Positions 13,836-21,160 of a stretch of 21,160 nucleotides of DNA are shown one piece after another. The DNA comes from Thermoplasmata archaeon (GTDB taxonomy: Archaea; Thermoplasmatota; Thermoplasmata; Thermoplasmatales; Thermoplasmataceae): assembly GCA_021835265.1 (NCBI GenBank), contig JAKBQK010000033.1, forward strand, positions 1 to 21,160, given 5' to 3'. Both the position numbers and the translations under genes were made by a program. The stretch's first letter is position 1. Every line of letters begins with the position of its first letter. The notes under the pieces are model-generated. The model was not told the DNA's origin, searched no databases, and worked only from the letters and a program-made list of their open reading frames with translations.

Positions 13836-16523
13836 TTATAGAAGTTTCCTCATAACATTCTGAAGGATTCCTCCGTTATTGAAATATTTCACTTCCACTG
13901 GAGTGTCAAGTCTTATTTCAACCTCAATTTTTCCATCTTTTCCATCTTTCTTCTTGAAACTCAGTGTTGCAGAAGCATGTGGGGAAAGTTTTTCTGGCAA
14001 TTTTAGATCAAAGTTTGAAAATGGATCTATGTTCAATGATTCAAAATTATCCTTTCCTTTGAATTGAAGTGGAAGAACTCCCATCCCCACAAGGTTGCTT
14101 CTATGAATTCTTTCGTAGCTTTCGGCGACAACAGCCTTCACGCCAAGAAGATAAGGTCCTTTGGCCGCCCAGTCTCTTGAGGAACCAGTTCCATATTCCT
14201 TTCCTGCGAATACAATTGAACCGTTTCCATTCTTAATATAATCCATTGAAGCATCGAATATCCACTCATCCTCACTTGCAATTTCCTTCTTTGTGTATGG
14301 GCCAACCTGTGATGCCATCTTATTGGAAATTCTGTTGTTTCCAAAAGTTCCACGCATCATTACCTCATGGTTTCCTCTTCTTGAACCAAAGGAGTTGAAA
14401 TCTTCAGGTTTAACACCATTATCAATAAGGTACTTACCGGCTGGACTGGCCTTAGATATGGAACCAGCAGGAGATATGTGGTCAGTCGTTACTGAATCTC
14501 CGAAAACAGCAAGGCATTTCAGTCCTTTTATATCTCTAACATAATTAGGCAACTTCGATGAAAAGTTTTCAAAAAATGGGGGGTTCTTGATATAAGTACT
14601 TTTATTATCCCATTTATAAAGATCACCCTCCGGAGCATCCATTTCATTCCATAATTCACTAAATCCATAGACATTTGAATAGTTTTTTTGATAAAGATCT
14701 TCCTTAAGAACACTGGAAATAACGGTGTTAATTTCCTGGTCTGATGGCCATATATCCTTCAGAAATACGTCTTTTCCATTCTTGTCCTTTCCAATAGGTT
14801 CTTTTCTCAGGTTTATATTAATTGTTCCTGCAAGTGCAAAGGCAACTACCAGTGGTGGTGACATAAGATAATTTGCCTTCACATTTCTGTGTATTCTTGC
14901 TTCAAAGTTTCGATTGCCTGAAAGTACTGAGACTGTATAAAGATCATTATTAACGATTGCATCTTCAATGGTTTTTTCAAGGGGTCCACTGTTTCCTATG
15001 CAGGTTGTACATCCAAATCCAACCAGATCAAATCCAAGTTTGTTAAGATATTGTTGTAATCCACTCTTCTCAAGATACTGGGATACGACCCTTGATCCCG
15101 GTGCCAAACTCGTCTTAACCTTTGGGTTAACAGTAAGCCCGAGGTCAACGGCCTTCTTTGCCAGAAGTCCGGCTCCTACCATCACTCTTGGATTAGAAGT
15201 GTTTGTGCAGCTTGTGATGGCGGCAATCACTACGTCACCATCTGTTAGATCCACATTTTTTCCCTTAAGCTTTACAGATGCAGTCTTCAAAGACACCTGA
15301 ACCTGCCCGTTCTTACTATCCTTATGTGATTCTCCTGAAGACTCAAGGAACTTAAGGAAGGATGTTTCAGAATTCTCAAGCTTCACCATCTGCTGTGGTA
15401 GTTTTGGTCCCGCAATGGTGCTTTCTATCTGTTCAAGATCAAGATCAATTACTTCTGAATACTGAATATTATTCTGCACACCATACATTCCCTGTGCTTT
15501 CATGTACTCCCTGACAAGTTCTATGTGTTCCTTTTCTCTTCCTGTCAGTTCAAGATATGAGATTGTTTCATCATCCACTGGAAACAAAGCACAGGTTGCA
15601 CCATACTCTGGACACATGTTAGACAGGGTTGCCCTGTCAGGAAGTGCAAGATGTTTGACGCCTTCTCCATAAAACTCTACAAACTTTCCAACGACATTGC
15701 TTCTTCTCAGCAACTCAGTCAGTGTCAATACCACATCTGTTGCAGTTACTCCCTCCTTTGGCTTACCGTGAAGATTAACGCCCACTACTTTTGGTGAGAG
15801 AAATGTTACTGGCTGGCCCAGCATTGCTGCTTCTGCCTCAATACCACCAACCCCCCATCCAAGGATTCCAAGACCATTGATCATTGTGGTGTGTGAATCT
15901 GTTCCTACTAGGGAATCAAAGTAGGCAGTCCTTTTCCCATCTTTCTCTGATACCTGCACAACCTTTCCAAGAAACTCCAGATTCACCTGATGCACTATAC
16001 CTGTAGATGGTGGAACTATCCTCAAATTTTTCATGGATTTCTGTGCCCACTTCAAAAACCTGTATCTCTCCTTATTTCTTTCAAATTCCTTTTGTGAATT
16101 CTTCCTGAGGGCGTCTTCTGTACCATAATAGTCTACCTGTACAGAGTGATCTATTACTAGATCCACAGGAACAATTGGCTCTATCTTCTCTGGATCTTCT
16201 CCCAGTTTTCTGAAAGCCTCTCTCATTGAAGCCAGATCTACAACTGCAGGAACACCAGTAAAGTCCTGCATCAAAACCCTTGCTACTGTGAAGGGTATTT
16301 CAAAGTCGCCCGGGTTTGATGGAGTCCTGGAAAATATATTCTTTAGATCCTCCTCCCTTATGGATTCTCCGTCAAAATTTCTCACCATTGCTTCCATGAT
16401 GATCCTTATGCTCATAGGAACCCTGTCTATATTTGGCACTTCTTTCTTAAGCTTTTTCAGTGATACAATACTGTATTTTTTATTTGCAACTTCTATCTGA
16501 TCATAAAACTCTTCTTTTCTCAT
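13836..16523 (-). CDS. acnA: Aconitate hydratase, AcnA type
   Basis: This enzyme interconverts citrate and isocitrate through cis-aconitate in the TCA cycle, with a [4Fe-4S] cluster. The cluster cysteines are Cys439 in TSCTNTSNP and Cys505 and Cys508 in GCTTCIGNSGP, counting from the ATG at 16523. The 66- and 3-residue spacings match E. coli AcnA. Substrate and fold motifs include GTDSHTTMINGLGILGWGVGG near the N-terminal third. In the swivelling C-terminal domain they include GSRRGNHEVMMRGTF, GTGSSRDWAAKGP and SYERIHRSNLVGMGVLPL. Its 895 residues suit the AcnA/IRP-type family. The frame extends seven residues to a TTG at 16544, but a TATA-like CTTATAATT (16553-16545) lies 22-30 bases before the ATG, so I prefer the ATG. 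It diverges from the tricorn gene. Confidence 0.97.
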   Translation of the reverse strand: MRKEEFYDQIEVANKKYSIVSLKKLKKEVPNIDRVPMSIRIIMEAMVRNFDGESIREEDLKNIFSRTPSNPGDFEIPFTVARVLMQDFTGVPAVVDLASMREAFRKLGEDPEKIEPIVPVDLVIDHSVQVDYYGTEDALRKNSQKEFERNKERYRFLKWAQKSMKNLRIVPPSTGIVHQVNLEFLGKVVQVSEKDGKRTAYFDSLVGTDSHTTMINGLGILGWGVGGIEAEAAMLGQPVTFLSPKVVGVNLHGKPKEGVTATDVVLTLTELLRRSNVVGKFVEFYGEGVKHLALPDRATLSNMCPEYGATCALFPVDDETISYLELTGREKEHIELVREYMKAQGMYGVQNNIQYSEVIDLDLEQIESTIAGPKLPQQMVKLENSETSFLKFLESSGESHKDSKNGQVQVSLKTASVKLKGKNVDLTDGDVVIAAITSCTNTSNPRVMVGAGLLAKKAVDLGLTVNPKVKTSLAPGSRVVSQYLEKSGLQQYLNKLGFDLVGFGCTTCIGNSGPLEKTIEDAIVNNDLYTVSVLSGNRNFEARIHRNVKANYLMSPPLVVAFALAGTININLRKEPIGKDKNGKDVFLKDIWPSDQEINTVISSVLKEDLYQKNYSNVYGFSELWNEMDAPEGDLYKWDNKSTYIKNPPFFENFSSKLPNYVRDIKGLKCLAVFGDSVTTDHISPAGSISKASPAGKYLIDNGVKPEDFNSFGSRRGNHEVMMRGTFGNNRISNKMASQVGPYTKKEIASEDEWIFDASMDYIKNGNGSIVFAGKEYGTGSSRDWAAKGPYLLGVKAVVAESYERIHRSNLVGMGVLPLQFKGKDNFESLNIDPFSNFDLKLPEKLSPHASATLSFKKKDGKDGKIEVEIRLDTPVEVKYFNNGGILQNVMRKLL

Positions 16524-16544
16524 ATTTCTAGATGTTAAACTCAA

Positions 16545-16553
16545 TTATAAGTT
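16545..16553 (-). promoter_or_regulatory. TATA element for aconitase
   Basis: CTTATAATT on the minus strand lies 22-30 bases before the ATG at 16523 and overlaps the optional TTG extension. It therefore supports the shorter protein. A second AT-rich block, ATTTAAAATA at about 16560-16570, could be an alternative. Confidence 0.4.
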
Positions 16554-16626
16554 TTGAAAGTATTTTAAATACCATATCGAAACATTTCTCATACTTTGGT
16601 TTTTGAAATCAATATATTTATGGGAT

Positions 16627-16652
16627 ATTATAAACGTGGTACAAGTTAAAAT
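16627..16652 (+). promoter_or_regulatory. Promoter region of tricorn
   Basis: Two TATA-like stretches precede the gene: ATTATAAAC (about 16627-16635) and GTTAAAATA (about 16645-16653). The second lies 21-29 bases before the ATG at 16674 and would give a nearly leaderless mRNA. No ribosome site is seen. Confidence 0.35.
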
Positions 16653-16673
16653 AACAGTTCATTCTTATGCCAT

Positions 16674-19600
16674 ATGGGAAATTACATTCTACAACCAGAT
16701 ATCCATGAAGATAAGATTTGTTTCGTTTCTGAAGATGATCTGTTTATAAGTGATATAGACGGGCATAATTCAAAAAGAATCGTTTCTGGTCTTGGGGTTA
16801 TCAGCAGTCCAAAATTCTCAGAAGACGGCACCCACATAGCTTTTCGACTCATGAGAGGAGTACATAATGGAGTAAATGAAATTTTTGTATGTGACTCTGA
16901 GGGTGGTTCACTGATTCAATTGACTCATATAGGATCACCTGCAACAGGAATTGCAGGATGGATAAATTCTACCAGTATCATGATATACTCTGATATATAC
17001 GAACCTACGAGAGGACTAACTGAGTTCTACTCTATAAATCTAAAAACAAGAAAAATGGAAAAGACAGAATACGGATACGGAAACACAATCCAGTTTTCTG
17101 ATAAAGGTATACTTCTGGGAAGAAATACAATGGAGGTACCATACTGGAAAAACTACAGGGGAGGAACTAGGGGTAAGGTTTGGTTCAAATTTAAGGAGAG
17201 CAAAAAATTTGAGAAACTACTTGAAATTGAGACAAATATCCACTCTCCAGTAGTAATAGGATCAAAATTATACTTTGTAACTGACAGAGACGGAACTGCA
17301 AATGTATATGCCTACGATTTCTCAGTTAGGAAAATAGAGAAGCTTACAGATTTCAAGGAACACGACGTTAGACCTATGAATGGTAATGGAAATAACCTCG
17401 TATTTACTATTGCAGGTGAACTTTACTTATTCGATATAAAAGAAGGAAAATCTAGAAAAATAAAAATAAAGATCGATTCTAAATTCACCGCTAAAAATTA
17501 CGAGTTTAACAATGTGGCCGAGAATATAGAAAGGATACACCTCTTCGATGAAGAAAATGTTTCTATAGTATCACGGGGAAGAGGTATTCTGAAGGGCAAA
17601 TATATGAATGCTCCCGTAACTCTAAACTCAACTTTTCATGGAAGGATCAGAAACATAGATAGGCTAGATGGCGAAAGGTTTGCAGCCGTACAGGAGATAG
17701 AAGGAGAAGATGGTGTAGTAATATACAGAAGGAATGGGAAGGAAGAAAAGTCAATTCCAATGGATATTGGAATTATTATGAATATGAGAGCAATAAAAGG
17801 ATCAGAGAATGTTATAATATCTAATAACAGACATGAACTTTACATCATTGATCTGAAGTCAGGCTCAAAAACCCTTATTGATAAGAGTCCAGGAGGAAGG
17901 CTGAACGACTTTGACATTAGCAATGATTCCAAACTTGTAGCATATTCATTTGGACTTTCTTCAAATCGTTCACAAATTAGGATCTATAACATAGAGGAAA
18001 AGAAGATATACGAGGCAACATCAAAATCTGCATATGATTTTTCTCCGTCTTTTGACAGTTCAGGAGCATTTCTCAATTACCTCACGAACAGAGCTCTCGA
18101 CCCAACCTATGATAATCTTATATTTGACCTTGGTTTCATGACAGTATTCAAACCATACTCAATTGCAATAAAGAAGGGAGGCAAAAATCCATTTCTTGGA
18201 ATGCCTCCAAAGTTCTCCAAGGAGGACGAGGAACTGCCATATGACCTTGAAAACCTTAAGATGAAATCTCAGGCCTTCCCCATTGAACCAGATAATTATG
18301 TGGAGCTGAAGGCTGGAAATTCAGTCGTTTTCTACACAAGATCTAAAATTGAAGGTTCAACCAGGCACTATAGTTTAGGAGGTCAAAATAAAAAGAAATC
18401 AACCTTACTATGTTATGATTTCACGAAGCGGGAAGAGAGAATGGTCATTGATGGTATCAACAGCTTCAGTCTATCCGAGGACAGAAAGAAGATTCTCATT
18501 GGACGAAACGGTGACTATTTCACCATAAACTCTGACTCGACGGCTGAAAATCAAAAGGACCTTGAAAAAGGAAAGTTAGATCTGTCAGGGCTGACAATCA
18601 GAAAAGATCGTATGGAAGAGTTCAGACAGATGTTTAATGAAACCTGGAAGCTTATGAGGGAAGGTTACTGGAGCAGTGAAAAATTATCCAGATGGGGAAA
18701 GGTGAAGCAAAAGTATGAAGGCCTTATTTCAATGATAAATACAAGAGCGGAATTATCTGATATTCTTAAGAAGATGCAGGGAGAACTTGGGACATCCCAT
18801 TCCTATGAGATAGGTGGAGATCTTACAAATGTAGACTATTACCCATCAGCCAGACTGGGTGCATTCACAGAAGAAACTGAAAAGGGAGCGTATATACGTA
18901 AGATATACTGCGGTGATCCATCAAATGAAGGTGAAAAGTCACCATTACTAACAACAGGGCTTGAAATTCATGAGGGAGATCTTATAAAAAGAATTGACGG
19001 AATGGATATTAATCTTGATTACGGCGTGTTTGAGGCACTTCTAAATAAAAAAGAGGATACTGTTAATATTGTGGTTTCAGGCAAGGACAAGAGGGAAAGT
19101 GAATATGAAATAAAACTCCTAAGTAACCATAGAAATTTAATTTACCGGGACTGGGTTGAAAGCAAGAGGAGATATGTTCATGAGAAGAGTAGGGGTAAGG
19201 CTGGGTACATACATATTCCAGATATGGGTCCAGCAGGCTTTACAGAATTTTATAGATTATTCTCAGAAGAGACAACTTACGAGAATTTGGTGGTAGATGT
19301 CAGGTATAACGGAGGTGGACATGTTTCACAGCTTATTCTTGATAAACTAGGAAGAAAATTCCTCGGGAAAGATATCTCAAGATTTGGTGAACCAGAACCA
19401 TATCCAAGCTACAGCATCAGGGGTAAGATGGTTTGCGTAACCAATGAGTATGCAGGATCTGATGGCGATATATTCAGCCACGCATTCAAGTTGATGAAGC
19501 TTGGGGAACTCGTGGGTACCAGAACATGGGGAGGCGTTATTGGTATTAACCCAATGACAAGACTCATAGATGGAACCGTTGTCACTCAACCGGAATATGC

Positions 19601-19736
19601 ATTCAGCTTTATTGATGTGGGTATGGGTGTTGAAAATTACGGAACAGATCCAACAATAGAGGTTGAAGTTTCTCCAGAAGAATTTGCTTCAGGCAAGGAT
19701 CCACAGCTGGACAGGGCACTAAAAGCACTTCTGTAG
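16674..19736 (+). CDS. tri: Tricorn protease
   Basis: Tricorn is a giant cytosolic serine protease that trims proteasome peptides, working with aminopeptidases. The 1020 residues follow the known order: a six-bladed propeller (about 1-270), a seven-bladed propeller (about 285-635), the C1 helical domain, a PDZ-like domain (about 725-820) and the C2 domain. The catalytic residues are Ser708 and His709 (GTSHSYEIGG), nucleophile Ser929 (EYAGSDGD) and Glu987 (GVENYG). Asp900 corresponds to Asp936 of T. acidophilum, which sets preference for basic P1 residues. The N-terminus MGNYILQPDIHEDKICFV aligns with the structured start of the T. acidophilum protein; its annotated N-terminal extension is absent. 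The Arg131-Arg132 anchor is not seen here (residues 91-96 read TGIAGW). The protein ends about 15 residues early, at ALKALL. It diverges from aconitase. Confidence 0.97.
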   Translation: MGNYILQPDIHEDKICFVSEDDLFISDIDGHNSKRIVSGLGVISSPKFSEDGTHIAFRLMRGVHNGVNEIFVCDSEGGSLIQLTHIGSPATGIAGWINSTSIMIYSDIYEPTRGLTEFYSINLKTRKMEKTEYGYGNTIQFSDKGILLGRNTMEVPYWKNYRGGTRGKVWFKFKESKKFEKLLEIETNIHSPVVIGSKLYFVTDRDGTANVYAYDFSVRKIEKLTDFKEHDVRPMNGNGNNLVFTIAGELYLFDIKEGKSRKIKIKIDSKFTAKNYEFNNVAENIERIHLFDEENVSIVSRGRGILKGKYMNAPVTLNSTFHGRIRNIDRLDGERFAAVQEIEGEDGVVIYRRNGKEEKSIPMDIGIIMNMRAIKGSENVIISNNRHELYIIDLKSGSKTLIDKSPGGRLNDFDISNDSKLVAYSFGLSSNRSQIRIYNIEEKKIYEATSKSAYDFSPSFDSSGAFLNYLTNRALDPTYDNLIFDLGFMTVFKPYSIAIKKGGKNPFLGMPPKFSKEDEELPYDLENLKMKSQAFPIEPDNYVELKAGNSVVFYTRSKIEGSTRHYSLGGQNKKKSTLLCYDFTKREERMVIDGINSFSLSEDRKKILIGRNGDYFTINSDSTAENQKDLEKGKLDLSGLTIRKDRMEEFRQMFNETWKLMREGYWSSEKLSRWGKVKQKYEGLISMINTRAELSDILKKMQGELGTSHSYEIGGDLTNVDYYPSARLGAFTEETEKGAYIRKIYCGDPSNEGEKSPLLTTGLEIHEGDLIKRIDGMDINLDYGVFEALLNKKEDTVNIVVSGKDKRESEYEIKLLSNHRNLIYRDWVESKRRYVHEKSRGKAGYIHIPDMGPAGFTEFYRLFSEETTYENLVVDVRYNGGGHVSQLILDKLGRKFLGKDISRFGEPEPYPSYSIRGKMVCVTNEYAGSDGDIFSHAFKLMKLGELVGTRTWGGVIGINPMTRLIDGTVVTQPEYAFSFIDVGMGVENYGTDPTIEVEVSPEEFASGKDPQLDRALKALL

Positions 19737-19746
19737 ATAAAATTCA

Positions 19747-19767
19747 ACATTTTATTATTTCAAATGT
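19747..19767 (+). terminator. Possible hairpin/T-rich terminator after tricorn
   Basis: Soon after the tricorn stop, ACATTT and AAATGT form a 6-bp inverted repeat around a T-rich loop. It may mark the transcript end. The rest of the gap to xerA holds only that gene's promoter. Confidence 0.3.
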
Positions 19768-19797
19768 AAATGTTTCTAATCTCTCGTATAGGATAAT

Positions 19798-19807
19798 CTT
19801 TTATTCC
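19798..19807 (+). promoter_or_regulatory. TATA element for xerA
   Basis: CTTTTATTCC lies 21-30 bases before the ATG at 19828, matching a leaderless start. An ATG at 19819 is in frame but would sit too close to the element. Confidence 0.4.
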
Positions 19808-19827
19808 TCAGATAACATAATGTTTGT

Positions 19828-20700
19828 ATGATATCAGATCAGAGGGCCCAAGACACAGTGAACCAAATCAGGAACATAATGATATCTGAAAGAAGAAGTC
19901 CAAGAACTGTTAAGCAGTACTCATTTCTTCTAGAAGTCTTTTTAGAATTTATTAAAAAACCTCTTGAACAATGTGATTCCAGTGATATAGAAAAGTACAA
20001 ATTCTATCTGGCGACGGAGAGAAATTATTCAAAAAATAGCCAGTATCTGGCAGTTCAGGCACTAAAGTATGCAATGAAGGTGAAGGATATTAAAATTCCA
20101 AAGAATCTGACGCCACCCAAGAGATCCAGAAAAATGCCAGTTTATCTAAGCGAAAATGAATCATCACGTCTTCTAAGGGCAAGCAGTAAAAACCCCAGGG
20201 ATTATAACATAGTAAATTTACTTTTAAATTCAGGTCTGAGGGTCAGTGAACTGTGCAATCTGAAAAGTGAAGATGTAGAGTTTGACACAGGAAAAATAAT
20301 GATTCACGGTGGAAAGGGAGATAAGGAAAGGATTGCACTGGTTTCTGATAAGGTAATGGAATCTTTGAAGTCATATTATAAATCAAAATTGGAAAGAAAG
20401 GTTAATTCTCCCTATTTCTTCACAAGCAACAAGGGCAGTATGTTCCATACTTCAACAATAGAGAAGATAATAAGGACTATTGCTAAGGAAGCAGGTATCA
20501 CAAGAAAGGTAACACCTCACACACTGAGGCATACTTTTGCAACAAATATTCTTAAAAACGGAGGTGATATAAGATTCATTCAGACACTTCTTGGGCATTC
20601 CAGCATAAGTACCACTGAAATATATACCCATCTTGACAGTGATACTATGAGAGAAATGTATAAAAAGTTTGGACCTAAATATAATGAGGAATTAAAATAA
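19828..20700 (+). CDS. xerA: XerA-type tyrosine recombinase
   Basis: XerA is the archaeal counterpart of XerC/D and resolves chromosome dimers at dif. The 290-residue length is typical. Residues about 8-90 form the SAM-like core-binding domain (SERRSPRTVKQYSFLLEVFL). The C-terminal catalytic domain has all six active residues: Arg138 (SGLRVSEL), Lys163 (GGKGDKERI), His231 and Arg234 (HTLRH), His257 (LLGHSSIS) and nucleophile Tyr266 (TTEIYTH). A C-terminal helix, DTMREMYKKFGPKYNEE, probably makes the trans contact with the neighbouring subunit. There are no integron, phage or insertion-sequence features around it, and base use resembles its neighbours, so I read it as the housekeeping enzyme. 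No convincing 28-bp dif-like site is visible in the flanking gaps. Confidence 0.95.
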   Translation: MISDQRAQDTVNQIRNIMISERRSPRTVKQYSFLLEVFLEFIKKPLEQCDSSDIEKYKFYLATERNYSKNSQYLAVQALKYAMKVKDIKIPKNLTPPKRSRKMPVYLSENESSRLLRASSKNPRDYNIVNLLLNSGLRVSELCNLKSEDVEFDTGKIMIHGGKGDKERIALVSDKVMESLKSYYKSKLERKVNSPYFFTSNKGSMFHTSTIEKIIRTIAKEAGITRKVTPHTLRHTFATNILKNGGDIRFIQTLLGHSSISTTEIYTHLDSDTMREMYKKFGPKYNEELK

Positions 20701-20858
20701 TATCCTAACTTACTCTATTTAAAAACTCAACGAAGATTACCAGAAATAACTTGAAATATATTCCAGAGCCAGTCACTATCGAAACATTAATATTTAATCA
20801 TCTAAAAAAATAAACTATTTTAAAAGAAATTTATCTTTTTAAAAGTCTGGGAAAAAAT

Positions 20859-21068
20859 TTACTGTTTTGGATAGAAGGATTCTACCTTTGTCCTGTTTCC
20901 TTCATGGTCATACATGAAAACTCCTTCTTTTTCGTCCAGTGTTTTCTTGTGAGAACCATCACAATAAGGCTTATTTCCCGACAACCCACAAGCACATATA
21001 TGTAGTTCCTGATCTCCAGCCTTTATCACATAGGGTCTATCTTTTTCATGTAATATTATTCTTGACAT
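20859..21068 (-). CDS. CDGSH iron-sulfur domain protein
   Basis: This is a 69-residue protein from the ATG at 21068, consisting of one CDGSH domain. The motif reads CACGLSGNKPYCDGSH, supplying the three cysteines and one histidine that ligate a labile [2Fe-2S] cluster, as in mitoNEET relatives. There is no membrane anchor, so it should be cytosolic. Family members act in redox or Fe-S transfer, but this one's partner is unknown. A TTG at 21077 would add three residues; the ATG is the better start, with TTTAGTAA at about 21095-21102 as a possible TATA. A T-rich stretch, TTTTTTCCC (about 20849-20857), follows its stop. It converges with xerA across a 158-bp gap (20701-20858) that holds no credible gene. 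Confidence 0.9.
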   Translation of the reverse strand: MSRIILHEKDRPYVIKAGDQELHICACGLSGNKPYCDGSHKKTLDEKEGVFMYDHEGNRTKVESFYPKQ

Positions 21069-21160
21069 AGCTACCAATTTATCATATCAATTGATTACTA
21101 AAGTATTTTCCTTTTTTTTTAAACTGAGATATCTTATGGAAGTTTTTCTGCAATTCTAAT

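Noticed and set aside
14968..15300. A 110-codon open frame antisense to aconitase, and similar long antisense frames elsewhere.
   Set aside because: The opposite strand is conserved aconitase coding sequence. The antisense translation has no recognisable domain or start signal.
16667..16708. An upstream ATG opens a 13-codon frame (MPYGKLHSTTRYP) overlapping the tricorn start, suggesting a frameshifted N-terminus.
   Set aside because: The annotated frame itself, MGNYILQPDIHEDK, aligns directly with the structured start of T. acidophilum tricorn, so no frameshift is needed.
19828..20700. The tyrosine recombinase as the integrase of a mobile element.
   Set aside because: No attachment-site repeats, tRNA-end duplication or mobile-element genes lie around it. 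Length and motifs match chromosomal XerA.
1..21160. CRISPR arrays, toxin-antitoxin pairs, or another defence island.
   Set aside because: No regularly spaced repeats or recognisable defence genes were seen on either strand. The window is mostly housekeeping.

Overview
The window is AT-rich chromosomal DNA from a thermoacidophilic euryarchaeon of the order Thermoplasmatales (Thermoplasma, Ferroplasma, Acidiplasma or Cuniculiplasma type). The evidence is a full-length tricorn protease, a zinc-containing seven-iron ferredoxin, deoxyhypusine synthase, archaeal NAC, an archaeal class I CCA-adding enzyme, a XerA-type recombinase, tRNA genes without encoded CCA, and TATA-like elements about 25 bases before start codons (leaderless transcripts). 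The genus is not certain. No rRNA, CRISPR array or insertion sequence was seen, and I recognised no known defence system.

Layout. 1-4444, all minus strand: an MFS transporter, an ABC exporter pair (ATPase and permease, overlapping 11 bp), a PadR-type regulator, and the start of a CopD-like membrane protein cut by the window edge. 4559-5925, plus: deoxyhypusine synthase and an unrecognised 98-residue protein. 5986-7929: an MFS transporter and a SufR-like regulator, divergent around a perfect 18-bp palindrome that contains a TATA box. 8126-10007: tRNA-Phe (minus), divergent from a tight NAC-cca pair (plus). 9975-10711, minus: zinc ferredoxin, tRNA-Gln(UUG), then 11 bases later a 64-residue ubiquitin-like/sulfur-carrier protein ending in Gly-Gly, whose 3' end overlaps cca. 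10972-13760: purM, a photolyase, and a small NifX-like protein. 13836-19736: aconitase and tricorn, divergent. 19828-21077: XerA and a CDGSH iron-sulfur protein, convergent.

How the genes relate. Most are housekeeping: tRNA maturation, nascent-chain handling, eIF5A modification, purine synthesis, TCA cycle, peptide breakdown, DNA repair and chromosome resolution. Several products carry or sense Fe-S clusters (SufR-like regulator, ferredoxin, aconitase, CDGSH protein).

The observation I rate highest is the pairing of tRNA-Gln(UUG) with the Urm1/SAMP-like protein. Proteins of that family donate sulfur for 2-thiolation of U34 in Lys(UUU), Glu(UUC) and Gln(UUG) tRNAs, so the substrate tRNA and its sulfur carrier may share one transcript. 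The tricorn here also keeps its catalytic and S1 residues but appears to have lost the Arg-Arg pair that anchors the substrate carboxylate in Thermoplasma acidophilum.
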